Part shown: positions 38,636 through 45,939 of the stretch, one piece after another | Layout of the letters: each line of letters begins with the position of its first letter | Numbering within the stretch: the stretch's first letter is position 1 | Translations under genes and position numbers: made by a program | Assembly (NCBI GenBank): GCA_018105865.1 | Contig: CM030851.1 | Location: 8,968,828-9,032,827, forward strand | Origin: Metaphire vulgaris | Lineage: Eukaryota; Annelida; Clitellata; Crassiclitellata; Megascolecidae | DNA length: 64,000 nucleotides | Direction: 5' to 3' | Notes under the pieces: generated by a model | Databases searched by the model: none | Told to the model about the DNA's origin: nothing | Seen by the model: the letters and a program-made list of their open reading frames with translations, nothing else

Positions 38636-39900
38636 CCTCATTGCTGATATCGCGTGGATAACAAATGTATACCTTGGTTGTCTGTATCTATTAAAAGATA
38701 GCTTCTTTACGCTGTAAATATTCTAATTATCATTTTAACGCATACAATTTTGTCAGCTGTTAGGCATTGCAACAAATAATATAAACATATAACTAACTCT
38801 CTTTCTGCAAGACTGCAAGTAGGCTTATGACTTATGAGCAGTTAACTTTAGCATAACTTCACAGCAGTTGTGAGCATCTGTCAGTTAAAATCATGTATGA
38901 TTCATTCAATTTGGAAATTTCTCATAACTCGTCTACTCCCACGGGCATAATTATCTACATAATGGTATTTAAATTCAGATTCTTGAAGTATGTGTATATG
39001 TATGTTTGTATGTATATATGTATGCATAACAGTCTCTGCCACAATCATAATCTAAGGCTCAAGACAAATTATGTGACTTTCCAATAGTTTTCTAAATTGC
39101 CATATTTCAAATTTTTATACTGCAAATGAGTCAGGCATGTCTGTTATAATTTCTGTAAGAATAATGCATAAATTTCCGGAAATACCTCAGTCTCTGACCG
39201 ACTGACTAAAGTTAAAATCATAATTAGGTACGTACAATCTACAAACATGCAAAGCATTGAACACCATAGTCTTCTCCTTGAGATCCCCGGTCTTGATAAT
39301 ATTTATTTCTTCGAGATCTCGTATTAGTGTAAAGTGCTCTAGCCTTTGACTCTTCGTTCATGCTTTTGCACTATATAAATTGACTTTTTAACCTAACCTA
39401 ACCTAACCTTGAATAGCAAACAATCGATTTAGCATTAGTGCTGTGTTTAACCAATACCTACTGGCACAAGGCTCAACGGGGACACTGACTAGTAGATCTA
39501 ATGTATAAAATTTCTTTGGAGGGAATCACTTACAAGTTATAATGAGGCCATGATTTAATACTAGAATTGCAGTGGCACTACAACAGCAACCTTTTAATAA
39601 TGTGCTCAGAGTTGCAGTGTTCAACTTTGCCTGATGCCACTGATGGGATGGAATTTATGCCCCATAATGGTTGAGGAAGGCCCACTGGGACTTTGAAAAT
39701 TGTGGGTGGGAATACTTGGACCCTACTGCATTTTTAAATCAAACACCAAGTCTTACAACGGTAAATGTATTAATTATCTTGTACACAAGACCCTTACCTG
39801 ATACAAAGTTGAGGACAGCTGCCCACACAACAAGGGAACCGAATGTCAGCACTTTGCTGCCTCTATTGCCCACCACGTGCCGACGTAGAGACAGTTTCAT
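7095..39900 (-). CDS. FBLN1: Fibulin-1-like secreted matrix protein
   Basis: Eighteen exons were read on the minus strand: 39798-39900, 32848-33104, 31807-31981, 29922-30059, 29111-29236, 27927-28079, 26941-27147, 25180-25311, 20250-20390, 18757-18945, 17043-17183, 15775-15906, 12035-12163, 11229-11348, 10286-10420, 9809-9950, 7948-8197 and 7095-7270. In order these give a signal peptide (1-34), an anaphylatoxin-like Cys-rich region (35-178), thirteen EGF-like exons (about 179-806) and a fibulin-type C-terminal module (807 to about 948). Human fibulin-1C has 683 residues and nine EGFs, so this copy is longer. EGF exons start and end in phase 1 (the last ends in phase 2), as is usual for shuffled EGF modules. 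Family role: a calcium-dependent extracellular scaffold in basement membranes and elastic or fibronectin matrix. Oddities: a GC donor at intron 16, and one missing base in the last exon (frame breaks near 7230). It could also be called fibulin-2-like, but the doubled 'CC' anaphylatoxin pattern fits fibulin-1/2. Introns are full of mobile DNA. Confidence 0.9.
7722..7760. repeat. hAT-like terminus remnant
   Basis: CAGTGGTTCCCAAAATCCC followed by 'gacccacagggg' looks like the left end of a hAT element. The other end was not found, so this is a fragment. Confidence 0.35.
8889..9665 (-). mobile_element. CR1/L2-like LINE fragment, RT C-terminal part
   Basis: Minus-strand translation reads continuously with only frame slips: [33 protein letters not shown], then [48 protein letters not shown] and [16 protein letters not shown]. 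This is the order seen at the C-terminus of CR1/L2/Jockey reverse transcriptases. It is intronic and on the fibulin strand. Confidence 0.85.
9809..17183 (-). CDS. FBLN1: Fibulin exons 11-16: EGF-like 8-13
   Basis: Exons are 17043-17183, 15775-15906, 12035-12163, 11229-11348, 10286-10420 and 9809-9950. They start DIDEC, DIDEC, DLNEC, DIDEC, DMDEC and DINEC, all calcium-binding EGFs. The last ([17 protein letters not shown]) has an extended tail leading into the C-terminal module. It ends AACAG|GCAAGT at 9809/9808, a GC donor. The GT two bases further on gives the wrong phase. Confidence 0.9.
10421..11228. other. Fibulin intron, nothing recognised
   Basis: No repeat or exon stands out. An AC-rich patch at 10940-10960 is the only low-complexity block. 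Confidence 0.4.
12190..12430. repeat. hAT-like remnant starting CAGGGGTCGGCAACC
   Basis: The terminus CAGGGGTCGGCAACCTA is characteristic of hAT/Charlie-type elements. The interior holds two inverted copies of the recurring motif (12262-12274 and 12286-12308). It begins only about 30 bp upstream of exon 13 (12163). The right end is unclear. Confidence 0.55.
12604..13650. repeat. Element with internal tandem repeat of about 365 bp, TTAA at both ends
   Basis: Two long units (12723 to about 13020, and 13097 to about 13380) share 'ggctatatagaagct', 'gaggtttgcaccgttgttta' and 'gatcggaccaaatttggggt', with a period of 362-374 bp. TTAA lies at 12604-12607 and 13647-13650, next to CCCTTTAA and a loosely inverted ...GAGAGG. 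A piggyBac-like MITE is possible but weakly supported. Confidence 0.45.
13970..14157 (+). mobile_element. hAT MITE, family with CAGTGGCGGCTCC termini
   Basis: The ends are CAGTGGCGGTTC and GGAGCCGCCACTG. It has an exact 8-bp target duplication, tctacgac, at 13962-13969 and 14158-14165. The interior is G/C-run-rich ('ggcaacttctaatcatg', 'tagggtcccaac'). Sister copies lie at 20863, 32591 and 57181. Confidence 0.9.
14262..14590. repeat. Minisatellite, 33-bp unit built on GTACAA
   Basis: The unit is CTGGCCTCCGAGTAC followed by three AAGTAC-type hexamers, repeated about six times. A shorter array of the same unit lies at 15325-15500. Both lie just inside the ends of the hAT element. The long ORFs in all frames here are a by-product of the period being a multiple of three. 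Confidence 0.9.
14667..14925. repeat. Palindromic ACAAAATGTC repeat with telomere-like core
   Basis: Left arm: several ACAAAATGTC units. Right arm: their complements GACATTTTGT. The centre (14777-14812) is (CTAACC)-like, resembling telomeric repeats. It sits inside the hAT element at 14245-15518. Confidence 0.75.
16022..16078. repeat. (AC)n(AT)n microsatellite
   Basis: Mixed CA and TA dinucleotide run in the fibulin intron. Confidence 0.95.
16128..16886. mobile_element. 759-bp inverted-repeat element, Tc1/mariner-like MITE
   Basis: CAGGGTGTCTACGAAAAAAA at the left is mirrored at the right, with TA on both sides (16126-16127 and 16887-16888). The arms extend about 190 bp and include the shared, inverted 'atctcatttgcatgtaagat'. 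No transposase was found. The middle contains GGTTAGGGTTAGGG-like sequence at 16592-16614. Confidence 0.8.
17346..17664 (+). mobile_element. hAT MITE, 'gggcccctgtgcag' family
   Basis: It runs from CAGGCCTGCCGAGAG to ...CTTGGCGGCCCTG, with an exact 8-bp duplication attctgct (17338-17345 and 17665-17672). It contains three copies of the recurring motif spaced about 47 bp apart (17396, 17445, 17492). Relatives lie at 37047, 45940 and 47145. Confidence 0.88.
17865..17904. other. Perfect short inverted repeat
   Basis: Two 16-nt arms (GTTTCAGTACTGGAGC and its complement) are separated by 8 nt. It could form a hairpin in DNA or RNA. It lies in an intron, with no sign of function. Confidence 0.6.
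18380..18727. repeat. hAT-like remnant ending beside exon 10
   Basis: 'ggccacatgaaac', 'gcgggccgcac' and 'cgggccgcatgg' blocks with the end ...TTCCCACCCCTG at 18727 resemble the hAT MITE at 3310. The end lies only 29 bp downstream of the exon 10 donor. The left border was not resolved. Confidence 0.45.
18757..25311 (-). CDS. FBLN1: Fibulin exons 8-10: EGF-like 5-7
   Basis: Exons are 25180-25311 ([17 protein letters not shown]), 20250-20390 ([18 protein letters not shown]) and 18757-18945 ([18 protein letters not shown]). The last is long (63 codons) and adds a second Cys-containing tail ([17 protein letters not shown]) after the normal module. The intron between the first two holds a 3-kb LINE. 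Confidence 0.9.
19021..20110. other. Fibulin intron, nothing recognised
   Basis: AT-rich sequence with no exon, repeat terminus or RNA gene that I can support. Confidence 0.35.
20863..21046 (-). mobile_element. hAT MITE, CAGTGGCGGCTCC family, inverted copy
   Basis: It is the reverse orientation of the copy at 13970. It has an exact 8-bp duplication, tatattca (20855-20862 and 21047-21054). Confidence 0.9.
21240..24290 (+). mobile_element. CR1/L2-like LINE, nearly full ORF2, decayed
   Basis: An endonuclease domain comes first: [34 protein letters not shown], then [20 protein letters not shown] and [11 protein letters not shown]. Reverse transcriptase follows: [51 protein letters not shown], and a YADD-type box at about 23405 ([13 protein letters not shown] after a frame slip). 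The C-terminal tail [19 protein letters not shown] lies near 23935-23990. At least four frameshifts or stops divide it (about 21830, 22412, 22975, 23380), so it is inactive. The 3' end is (CGTAT)n at 24268-24288. It is inserted opposite to fibulin between exons 9 and 8. Confidence 0.9.
24690..24715. repeat. (GT)n microsatellite
   Basis: TG dinucleotide run. Confidence 0.9.
24748..24819. mobile_element. 72-bp piggyBac-like MITE
   Basis: CCCCTTAACTGGG at one end and CCCAGTTAAGGGG at the other lie directly between two TTAA tetramers (24744-24747 and 24820-24823). A sister copy lies at 53076-53150. Confidence 0.75.
25312..26940. other. Fibulin intron, nothing recognised
   Basis: AT-rich. The passage at 25790-25870 ('ggaaataaattcaattcaat') resembles a LINE or SINE 3' tail but has no coding match I can name. 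Confidence 0.35.
26941..30059 (-). CDS. FBLN1: Fibulin exons 4-7: EGF-like 1-4
   Basis: Exons are 29922-30059, 29111-29236, 27927-28079 and 26941-27147. The first two are EGFs without a full calcium-binding start ([29 protein letters not shown]). The next two start DIDEC and DVNEC, the calcium-binding EGF signature. The fourth (26941-27147) carries an extra hydrophilic stretch of about 25 residues rich in D, E, S, N and G between its cysteines, unlike its neighbours. Confidence 0.9.
27297..27590. repeat. Inverted-repeat element with GGACATTATCCCCCC ends
   Basis: GGACATTATCCCCCCGG is repeated near 27308-27340 and its complement appears at 27505-27570. The centre contains telomere-like GGGTTAGTGTTAG (27431-27450). 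Its layout matches the palindrome at 14667. Confidence 0.65.
28601..28940. mobile_element. Inverted-repeat MITE
   Basis: 'gaccccttaaattgacagga' at the left is mirrored by 'tcctgtcaatttaaggggtc' at the right. The homology extends inwards to 'ggccatcctcgg' and 'ccgagcatggcc'. Superfamily undecided; target duplication unclear. Confidence 0.65.
29385..29410. repeat. (GT)n microsatellite
   Basis: TG dinucleotide run in the fibulin intron. Confidence 0.9.
29615..29720. repeat. LINE/SINE 3'-end fragment, two related copies
   Basis: 'gtaagtaaaatctgtatatttccatagca' here and 'gtaagtaagaaaaaactcatg...tatagtgctttcaaaagca' at 30416-30500 share the 'atagtgctttcaaaagca' block seen at CR1/L2-type 3' ends. 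Only the tail is present. Confidence 0.45.
30844..30938. repeat. (AT)n(AC)n(GT)n(AT)n compound microsatellite
   Basis: Long alternating purine-pyrimidine run with a central ACGT switch from AC to GT, making a large self-complementary block. Confidence 0.95.
31622..31805. repeat. (AGT)n microsatellite abutting fibulin exon 3
   Basis: AGT/AGC triplets fill almost the whole interval up to 2 bases from the exon boundary at 31807. On the minus strand the fibulin frame stays open through it as a Thr-rich tract. Confidence 0.95.
31807..31981 (-). CDS. FBLN1: Fibulin exon 3: CC-rich anaphylatoxin-like module
   Basis: The exon begins [19 protein letters not shown] and continues with [11 protein letters not shown], closely matching the last anaphylatoxin module of fibulin-1. 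A Ser/Thr/Pro spacer ([13 protein letters not shown]) ends it. The donor GAAG|gtatta at 31807/31806 abuts an (ACT)n microsatellite that stays open in the same frame. Confidence 0.9.
32591..32773 (+). mobile_element. hAT MITE, CAGTGGCGGCTCC family, diverged copy
   Basis: It begins CAGTGGCACTCCAGG and ends GAAGCCGCCACTG, with the same interior as 13970. The flanking octamers agatcaac and ataacaac match at only 6 of 8, so it is older. Confidence 0.8.
32848..33104 (-). CDS. FBLN1: Fibulin exon 2: first anaphylatoxin-like modules
   Basis: The acceptor is 'gtacgtag' and the donor CGA|gtgagc. The exon begins [16 protein letters not shown] and contains [19 protein letters not shown], with the paired cysteines of anaphylatoxin/fibulin N-terminal modules. 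It enters in phase 1 and leaves in phase 0. The later GGT at CCTG|gtagtg was rejected as donor because exon 3 requires phase 0. Confidence 0.88.
33400..33490. repeat. (ATG)n and (ATT)n microsatellites
   Basis: Triplet runs between fibulin exons 1 and 2. Confidence 0.95.
33640..33850 (-). mobile_element. CR1/L2-like LINE, 3' end
   Basis: Minus-strand translation contains [20 protein letters not shown], the usual C-terminal block, followed by the standard 3' region with 'aaagtgccct'-type sequence. Confidence 0.65.
33982..34683 (+). mobile_element. RTE-type LINE, reverse transcriptase C-terminus, open 234 codons
   Basis: One uninterrupted frame holds [56 protein letters not shown], then a helix-rich tail with [13 protein letters not shown] and a GRPRTS motif, ending at 34683. 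This block is typical of RTE/BovB-like retrotransposon proteins downstream of the catalytic palm. The catalytic part is missing (5' truncation). It lies in fibulin intron 1 on the opposite strand. The long open frame suggests a recent insertion. Confidence 0.82.
34796..35208. mobile_element. MITE with GGGGCTGTCC termini
   Basis: GGGGCTGTCCTTTAATTA at the left is matched by TAATTAATGGACAGCCCC at the right. The interior has repeated 'gtcaacaa[ct]tgtcaa' and one copy of the recurring motif at 35021-35040. Other copies lie at 940-1012 (partial) and 44060-44514. Confidence 0.8.
35755..35870 (+). mobile_element. LINE C-terminal fragment
   Basis: Translation gives [20 protein letters not shown] followed by DFKINLSTI, the end of a CR1/Jockey-type reverse transcriptase. 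A related piece lies at 38158-38260. Confidence 0.65.
36215..36385. repeat. AAGTATTTAAATACTT-type repeats
   Basis: Short overlapping palindromes (aagtatttaaatactt) repeated several times. Confidence 0.8.
36450..36650. repeat. (AT)n and (GT)n microsatellites
   Basis: AT run at 36450-36514, another at about 36611-36630, followed by a GT run. Confidence 0.95.
37047..37695 (+). mobile_element. hAT MITE, 'gggcccctgtgcag' family, long copy
   Basis: It starts CAGACTACAGACCCGCTGAG and ends ...CTCGCCGGCCCTG, with an exact duplication tgtatgta (37039-37046 and 37696-37703). It carries two copies of the recurring motif (37127-37150, 37206-37227) and a run of 'ggcaaattttgg' repeats. It is the longest member (649 bp). 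Confidence 0.82.
37729..37800. repeat. (AT)n(AC)n microsatellite
   Basis: Dinucleotide run just beyond the hAT MITE. Confidence 0.95.
38158..38260 (+). mobile_element. LINE C-terminal fragment
   Basis: Translation gives [20 protein letters not shown] and ASVNILK, homologous to 35755-35870. It is only about 35 codons long. Confidence 0.6.
38545..38635. repeat. (ATT)n microsatellite
   Basis: Triplet run of about 85 bp in fibulin intron 1. Confidence 0.95.
39270..39410 (+). mobile_element. CR1/L2-like LINE 3' tail with (CCTAA)n
   Basis: 'ttgcactatataaattgac' followed by (AACCT)n at 39391-39409. The same 'gcactatataaat' stretch ends the LINE copies at 1990 and 55530. It lies about 390 bp inside fibulin intron 1. 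Confidence 0.6.
39798..39900 (-). CDS. FBLN1: Fibulin exon 1: start codon and signal peptide
   Basis: ATG lies at 39898-39900. A basic start ([10 protein letters not shown]) is followed by a hydrophobic core ([18 protein letters not shown]), a normal secretion signal. The exon ends in phase 1 at CAG|GTAAGG, the strongest possible donor. Joined to exon 2 it reads [15 protein letters not shown]. This ATG is chosen because it is the first Met of the exon and gives a full signal peptide. Confidence 0.85.
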
Positions 39901-40831
39901 CGTGTGCTTTGGAAGTGTCTACTGATTTCAAACAGAAGTTCCTCTGTATCGGATGTTGCGTCGTCTACCGATGCTGCCAAAGCAACTATAAGAACGCACT
40001 AAGTAACACCAATTAGGCCTTACAGTTTGATCGGACTATCTGTTGCACGCATCAGAAGCAGACCAGAATATCGTATATCCATCAACCTTCAAACCTCGAG
40101 AAGTCACAAGTTTCTTCGTCAAAATCGACAGTCAATACTATATAACAAGTGAAGGGCGTCAAAATCGTGTAAGTCGAATTCTTTTTAACACGGATTATTA
40201 TCAACAGTTGAAATGGCAATAATTATTATTAGAAGGCTCAGACCTTATCGCGATGCATCATCAGGTTGAAAGCTCAGGTCTGCGTCAAACTAAGCTCAGG
40301 ATTCAACAGCTGTCAAGGGCTCATCGTGGTTCAGGTTACGCATTCCTCCTCCGCGTCTTAAGAGAACTTCTGCTGTACCCTCAACTGCTTCAAGATCGCC
40401 TGCCCTTCCCCCAAACACCCCTCGCTCATTAGACCCCAGCCAAGTCGCTGTCAAGGCTGAGCATGTTCAAGCTACTTACTGGCGGCCGCAGCAAAACCGA
40501 AGACAGTTCTATGTAATCTGCCCCACTGGCATCGTATTGTTGGACGTGATTTCTCACAGGCCTTCTTTTTGTCGACGTTCAACGACACTTAAAGAATACA
40601 AAGGAGTTTCGTGCTTGACCCAAAAGCGCAAATTATTCAACTATGGGAACACTCTAAGTACCGTTAATGCGTAGAAAAGTAAACTAGTCTTAAAGCTTGG
40701 GCCTACAGCCCTACACCACTACAATCGGTATAGCGTAGTTTACAAATTACGTCATCGGTATGTCATGTGATAGCTATTTATAGATTTGATCAAGGTCATG
40801 GTCGAAGCGGACAAACATTGTAAATATCAAC
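39901..40831. promoter_or_regulatory. Upstream region of fibulin; promoter not resolved
   Basis: This is where the fibulin 5' UTR and promoter should lie. No clear TATA box or initiator can be assigned. The block 'agaaggctcagacc' followed by 'gcatcatca' at 40230-40263 recurs at 44350-44385 and marks a small repeat. Confidence 0.3.
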
Positions 40832-41109
40832 ATGACGGACTCGCGTTTTATTAATGTTAAATTAACCGAAGACGATGTTCCTGGAGCAAAACTTGTTTGT
40901 GCTGATGTTGAACAGCATTCTTGTGTTCAATTGAAACGATGGTTACAATGTCGAGGGCTTGCAGTCGGTGGGAAAATAGAACGACTGTGTAAAATGTTGG
41001 CACTTGTTATGGTGCTTACAGTACAAGTTAATTTGTAAACTATGCTTTTCTTCTGAAGTAAAAGTTAGGCAAAACGAAAACTTTAAATTCCCGTTGTCTA
41101 TATCGTTGA

Positions 41110-41110
41110 G

Positions 41111-41166
<56 letters not shown>
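41110..41166. repeat. (AT)n microsatellite
   Basis: Pure TA run of about 57 bp. Confidence 0.95.
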
Positions 41167-41168
<2 letters not shown>

Positions 41169-41204
41169 CTAAATAAACTACATTCTCATAATATAAGAAA
41201 TTAA

Positions 41205-41350
41205 ATAAACTAGCTGTCCCTTTTGCTCACACTAATGCCAGATTATTTACTATCACATTCTCAGGACCTCGCACTTGGAACAGACTCCCTACCTCTCTTA
41301 AAATAATACCTAATCTTAATGAATTTAAAAACAAAAACCAAAAAATTTAT
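41205..41350 (+). mobile_element. LINE C-terminal fragment
   Basis: Translation gives LAVPFAHTNARLFTITFSGP, RTWNRLPTSLKIIPNL and NEFKNKNQKIYNAR, the end of a non-LTR reverse transcriptase, inserted between the SAP and YqaJ pieces. Confidence 0.65.
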
Positions 41351-42234
41351 AATGCTAGAACAATGTCATTCTTAATTAATATTTATTATCTATTTATCAT
41401 GCATACTGTTTTCTCACTTGTCAGATAGTCATTATTCATGGTATTTAGCCACTACGTATCATCTGCAAGCCATCTCAACGTGCACGTAGCATCATTAACA
41501 AGCAACTGTGGTCTAACCAACCCCTATCAACTGCTTCAATGAAGTATGGTCAGGTGCACGAGTCAGATGCCAGATTAGCTTTTTGTGCAGCTATGCAAAT
41601 GTCGGTCTCTGGTCTAGCAGTCATAGAAACCGGAATGTGGGTAAATCCACAGTTTCCTCAGATTACCTGATGGTCTTGTCTATGATCCAACAATGCCAGC
41701 TGCTAGTCAGTATGGGCTTATCGAAATCAAGTGTACAAAAGTCATCGAAAACGTAAGCCCTCTTGAAGCTAAAGACAGCCTCACCAAAGAACAATGGCAT
41801 TCATTTGGTTTAGCAGACAGTGAGGGCAAACTGATGTTGAAAAGAAGCCATAAGTGTTATTATCAAGTGCAGCGTCAACTAGGTGTTTGCGAATTGTTAT
41901 GGTGTTACTTTGTTGTTTGGCCAAAAGAAGGGATTTTTATAGAAAAATTTATGCTGACCAATGTACAAAAAAGAAGTTATGGTCTTTTCATGAGAAGTAC
42001 CTGTGTCCAGATATTTTGAAATCGCCTTCCAAGAAACTAAGCCTTATAAAGTTAGAATAAATTATTGTGTTCATATACTGCTAGTAGTCACTTTTAAAAC
42101 ATAGTTTCAATTGGACACCAAAAATTTCACCAAATGCATTTTGCTTCACTGTTTGCAGGGAAGTAGTTGTTTTTGCAGAACATGTTGTTCATTGTTTCAT
42201 CTTGTCTAATAATGTGTGCTGACGCCATATTTTA

Positions 42235-42590
42235 CTATCAGTGTTTATTCTAGGCCTTCTCTGGCGGGAATCCCCAAGTTTTAAAATCCCCAAAATTCTA
42301 TATGTTGCATTGGGGATGGAAATTCCCTCCCAAAGTGTGACGGATTTTTTTGGAGGGAGAAATATAAGATTACCATTGTTTGCTTGTCAGAGCATTGGAG
42401 AAGGATAGTAAGTACGAGTATAAGGAAAGATGTGATGACATTTTTTGCTTGTCACCACATCCGGGAAGGAAAAAATATAATGATGACCTTGTTTTGCTTG
42501 TCAAGGTTTTTGGGAGGCAAACCTTCTCCCCCCAAACATTTCAAACTCTCCTCCAATGTCAAGATAGAATAAACACTACTATGGTCATAT
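42235..42590. repeat. hAT-like MITE fragment
   Basis: It starts CAGTGTTTATTCTAGGCC, similar to the element at 46908 (CAGGGTTTAATCTAGGCC). It holds three versions of the recurring motif (42377-42390, 42433-42453, 42481-42502). The right end is not certain. Confidence 0.5.
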
Positions 42591-43539
42591 AGGTTAAATG
42601 GTTAAATGTGACCAACTGTAAGCTGAACTATATTCATTTCTTTACATCAATATGCTGTTATCAAGTTTTGGCTGCTTTATTATACACTGAAATATAAACA
42701 AGCAAGCAATTGATTTATCTCTTCATTTTTAACATAGCGACCTTAACTCCCAAAGTAATTAACTAATAATAACATAATCAGAAACATGCAATATTAGTAT
42801 CATTTAAAAATCACATCTCTTACAGTACTATTTAACTATAGGCTCTTGAAAATTAACCAAAATTTAATTTCCTTGTTGTTCAAAGTTAGCAGCCATTTGA
42901 ACTTGAAACTCACTACAATCAATTATTGTCCTAGTGTTCTTGTAACGACGAAAGCAGGCAGGCATGTGGCATTGTAAGTTTCGTTGTGGGGAAACAACTC
43001 ATTTCATTTATACCCATTAAACGGGTAAACTGCAAGTACAAGAACTGAATCCACGTGGTAATAGTTATTGACAACTGCTTCAAACAAAAGCGAATCCCAG
43101 ATCCTTATTTAAAAGCCCTAGGGTCTCATTAATGTTAAAAGCAATTGATCTTTGTACAAGAAACATTTATAAAGTTTGCATATATAAGTTTATATTTATA
43201 ATGTTTATATCCGTGCGCTAACTCGTACAACAATGTTTGTCCGCAAAGGGGCGTGGCCAACCGCGCATGCGCAGTTTGCATGAGATCATAGGCTATTTTT
43301 AGGGCTCGCGACCACATTTGTAAACTACGCTATTGTCAAAACTATTGATAACAACAGAGAACATAATCTTTTCTTTTGCAAACGCAACTTCATTTTATGC
43401 ACTGCAATCTTTGTTATTTGTAGGTGTAAAGACAAGTAGATAGCGAAGAACACGAGAACCACCTACTAGATAAAGAGAAGACAGCGGACAATGAATGAGA
43501 TTCCACAGTAAGACCATAATGTGAATGAATGGATGTGTG

Positions 43540-43700
43540 GAACCAGATATATATTTTTACACCCCCTCTAACATCCCCAACATCCCACAATCTTAGCTAT
43601 GGGATGACCTTTTTGCTTGTCAGACTTTTTGACAGGGGACCCCCAGAATTTACCAACACCCCTCCAAATTGATAATCCTAGAAATCAGTGTTCATTCTAG
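43540..43700. repeat. Repeat shared with 58105-58262
   Basis: Both copies contain 'ggatgacctttttgcttgtc', 'agactttt', 'accaacacc' and 'aattggtaatcctagaaat'-like sequence. Borders were not resolved. Confidence 0.6.
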
Positions 43701-43989
43701 CCACCTTGACATTGAGGGGGATTTTGAAATGTTTGGGTGGGGACAAGGTCTGAAATTTTGGGAGGATTGCCATGCAATAAAAACCACGTCATTCAACATT
43801 AGGCCTATCAGGATCAGTTGTTCAAATTTTGCTTTTAGTTCTCAAGCCTTTTAAAATTAGACTAGCTTGACCCTGCGACGCATTGCTGTCGCTCAACCTG
43901 AATCTCCCTATCCCCTTCCCAATTGATGGTACTTGAAATTTATCCAAAAAAGACCACGTCATTCCAGAGATCAGTCAGAGGGAATTATA

Positions 43990-43991
43990 TA

Positions 43992-44058
<67 letters not shown>
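43990..44058. repeat. (AT)n microsatellite
   Basis: TA run adjoining the MITE at 44060. Confidence 0.95.
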
Positions 44059-44059
<1 letters not shown>

Positions 44060-44061
<2 letters not shown>

Positions 44062-44514
44062 CTGTCCATTATTTATGTCATTGTTTATGTCAACAAAATA
44101 GGGGAGGGGTTTGCAAAAGTTTGACAGTTGTTCACAGAGGGGAGGGGGTGTCAAGAGAAGTTAATGTCAACTATTTCATTTTTTTACAAATAATCAAAAA
44201 GGAAATTTCATGGAATACTATTTATTGCAATGGAAAAAAGCCATGACAAGCAAAAAAGGTCAGCACCACATTTTGACACCTGATAAGCAAAAAAGGGGGA
44301 AAAGGCATCACTGTAAAAAAATAATGACCTCAACTTTTTATTATTAATATCAGAAGGCTCAGACCTCATCGCAATGCATCATCATTGTCACTGATCTTAT
44401 CTGATCTGGAGTTCAAAAGTTTTTGACATAATTATATGGGGGTTACTGAAAGTTTGACAGTTTTTGACAAGGGGTGGAGGGAGTCAAGATTGTTGATGTA
44501 ATTAATGGATGCTA
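44060..44514. mobile_element. MITE with GGCTGTCC termini
   Basis: The left end GGCTGTCCATTATTTATGTC and right end GTAATTAATGGATGC match the family at 34796. It holds inverted copies of the recurring motif (44243-44263, about 44281-44310) and an inserted short repeat at about 44340-44400 that is also present at 40225. Confidence 0.7.
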
Positions 44515-45939
44515 AAAAGTAAAGTGCCAACATCCACAATTCTTCAAACAACTGCATTAATTCACTTTTGTATAATTTTACTGATTTCTGCTAAATACTT
44601 CTATGACTTTGAAGTGGGTAGATCCAGAAGGCAAATATTTTCTACATATCTAGGAATTTTTCATTAACATAATTTGAACATTTTCTCCTTAGAGTTGGTT
44701 CAAGGAACCATATGGCTATGCATGTCCCTGATGTAACCTGTATTAAGCTGGAACTTATGCAAACAAATTTCAAAAACCTTTCAATGGGTTTTATGACAGT
44801 TTACCACAAATAATGCAAATGTACCTTTAGAAAATTAAATCACATGCTGCCTAAAACTCACTTCCATTTATTTAAGCCAAATAACTGAATAATATTACTA
44901 TGTAATGTAATAAAATATTGTAATGTAATGGAACAGAATATTTGTATAGTGCCTCTTCTGAAGAATCATTCTGAAGTCATTTTAGTCAAGAAATCAACCA
45001 ATAAAAATGAAATTTGACAGTAAATAAAGCAATTAGCAAAGTTAACAGAAACTTCAGAATATACAAAAACCTGTCAAAATCAAGCACCGCTAAGCAATTT
45101 CAAAAGGACATCACATAAGTGAAAATTTCCATTTCTTAAAAATCAGAGAGCGAAAAATAACTTCATCCTCAATTTCAGCTTCTCACAGGCATGTCGGAAC
45201 ACATTTTCAGCAGGGGTGCATTTTTTCAGGAGTGTAGCTAAAAACTCAACATTTATCATAAAAAAACTGACAGGCAAAAAAAGGTCATCACTCTTCGTTT
45301 ATCGTGCCTTCAAAAATCTTGATAAGCAAAAAAACAGCCTGATCTTCCAGGGGGTGCAGTGCATCCCGTCCCGTAATTTTTTCCAGACCCCCGCACTCCC
45401 ACTTCCTACGGGCCTGGCTTCTCAACTTTTTCTCTGCTGACAGTTTTGATGGTCAGTTCTCAAAACACAAAGGTCCAGAATTCACAGAAATGACCTGTAT
45501 GCTGAGTTCATTGGCCAGCCTTGTCATCTTTCCTTGACCAATATAAATTATTGTTAAAATAACCATTAAAATTTACCAACATAACAACAAAAATCTACGA
45601 CTCCTCCTAAGTCGATCCTATTTCCAAACATCCACGTATAATTTGATTTGCTAACAAGTTACATTGACACAAGAACTAAAGCTTTGCTATTCCATTCCAT
45701 GTCAACAGGCACCAGTTCATTAAAAAAAATAACACACACACACGTTTAGCTAAACACTGACAGTCATTGTACAATGTACACGGCATTCACCAATGCAAAG
45801 TCCGATACGAACATAGCTGCATAAAATAGAAGTTCCTGAAGTCTACGCATTTCAAGTGTCACAAATAACTTCCTAATCAACCAGATTGAAATGAATATAA
45901 TACCAGATTTAAGTGGAAACAACGGAGCATGAGCATAAG
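44515..45939. other. Intergenic, no gene seen
   Basis: AT-rich. 44935-44995 resembles a LINE 3' end ('ttgtatagtgcctcttctgaagaatca'). 45205-45420 is a repeat remnant with the inverted recurring motif at 45268-45290. Confidence 0.4.

Larger units (their letters stand above)
40832..42060 (+). pseudogene. Decayed SAP domain plus YqaJ-like nuclease
   Basis: Exon-like 40832-41038 starts MTDSRFINVKLTEDDV and contains CVQLKRWLQCRGLAVGGKIE, a SAP-type helix pair that binds DNA. From about 41460 a second part reads YGQVHESDARLAFCAAMQM and MWVNPQFPQ; after a frame slip near 41660 it continues LPDGLVYDPTMPAASQYGL, IEIKCTKVIE, then HKCYYQVQRQLGVCE and YFVVWPKEGIFIEKF. The order D...E-x-K...Q-x-Q matches the YqaJ/lambda exonuclease fold. 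Such SAP-YqaJ genes are common and multicopy in invertebrate genomes and are probably mobile-element derived. An (AT)n tract and a LINE fragment separate the halves. The frame slip argues for a pseudogene, although an intron could explain part of the gap. Confidence 0.6.
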
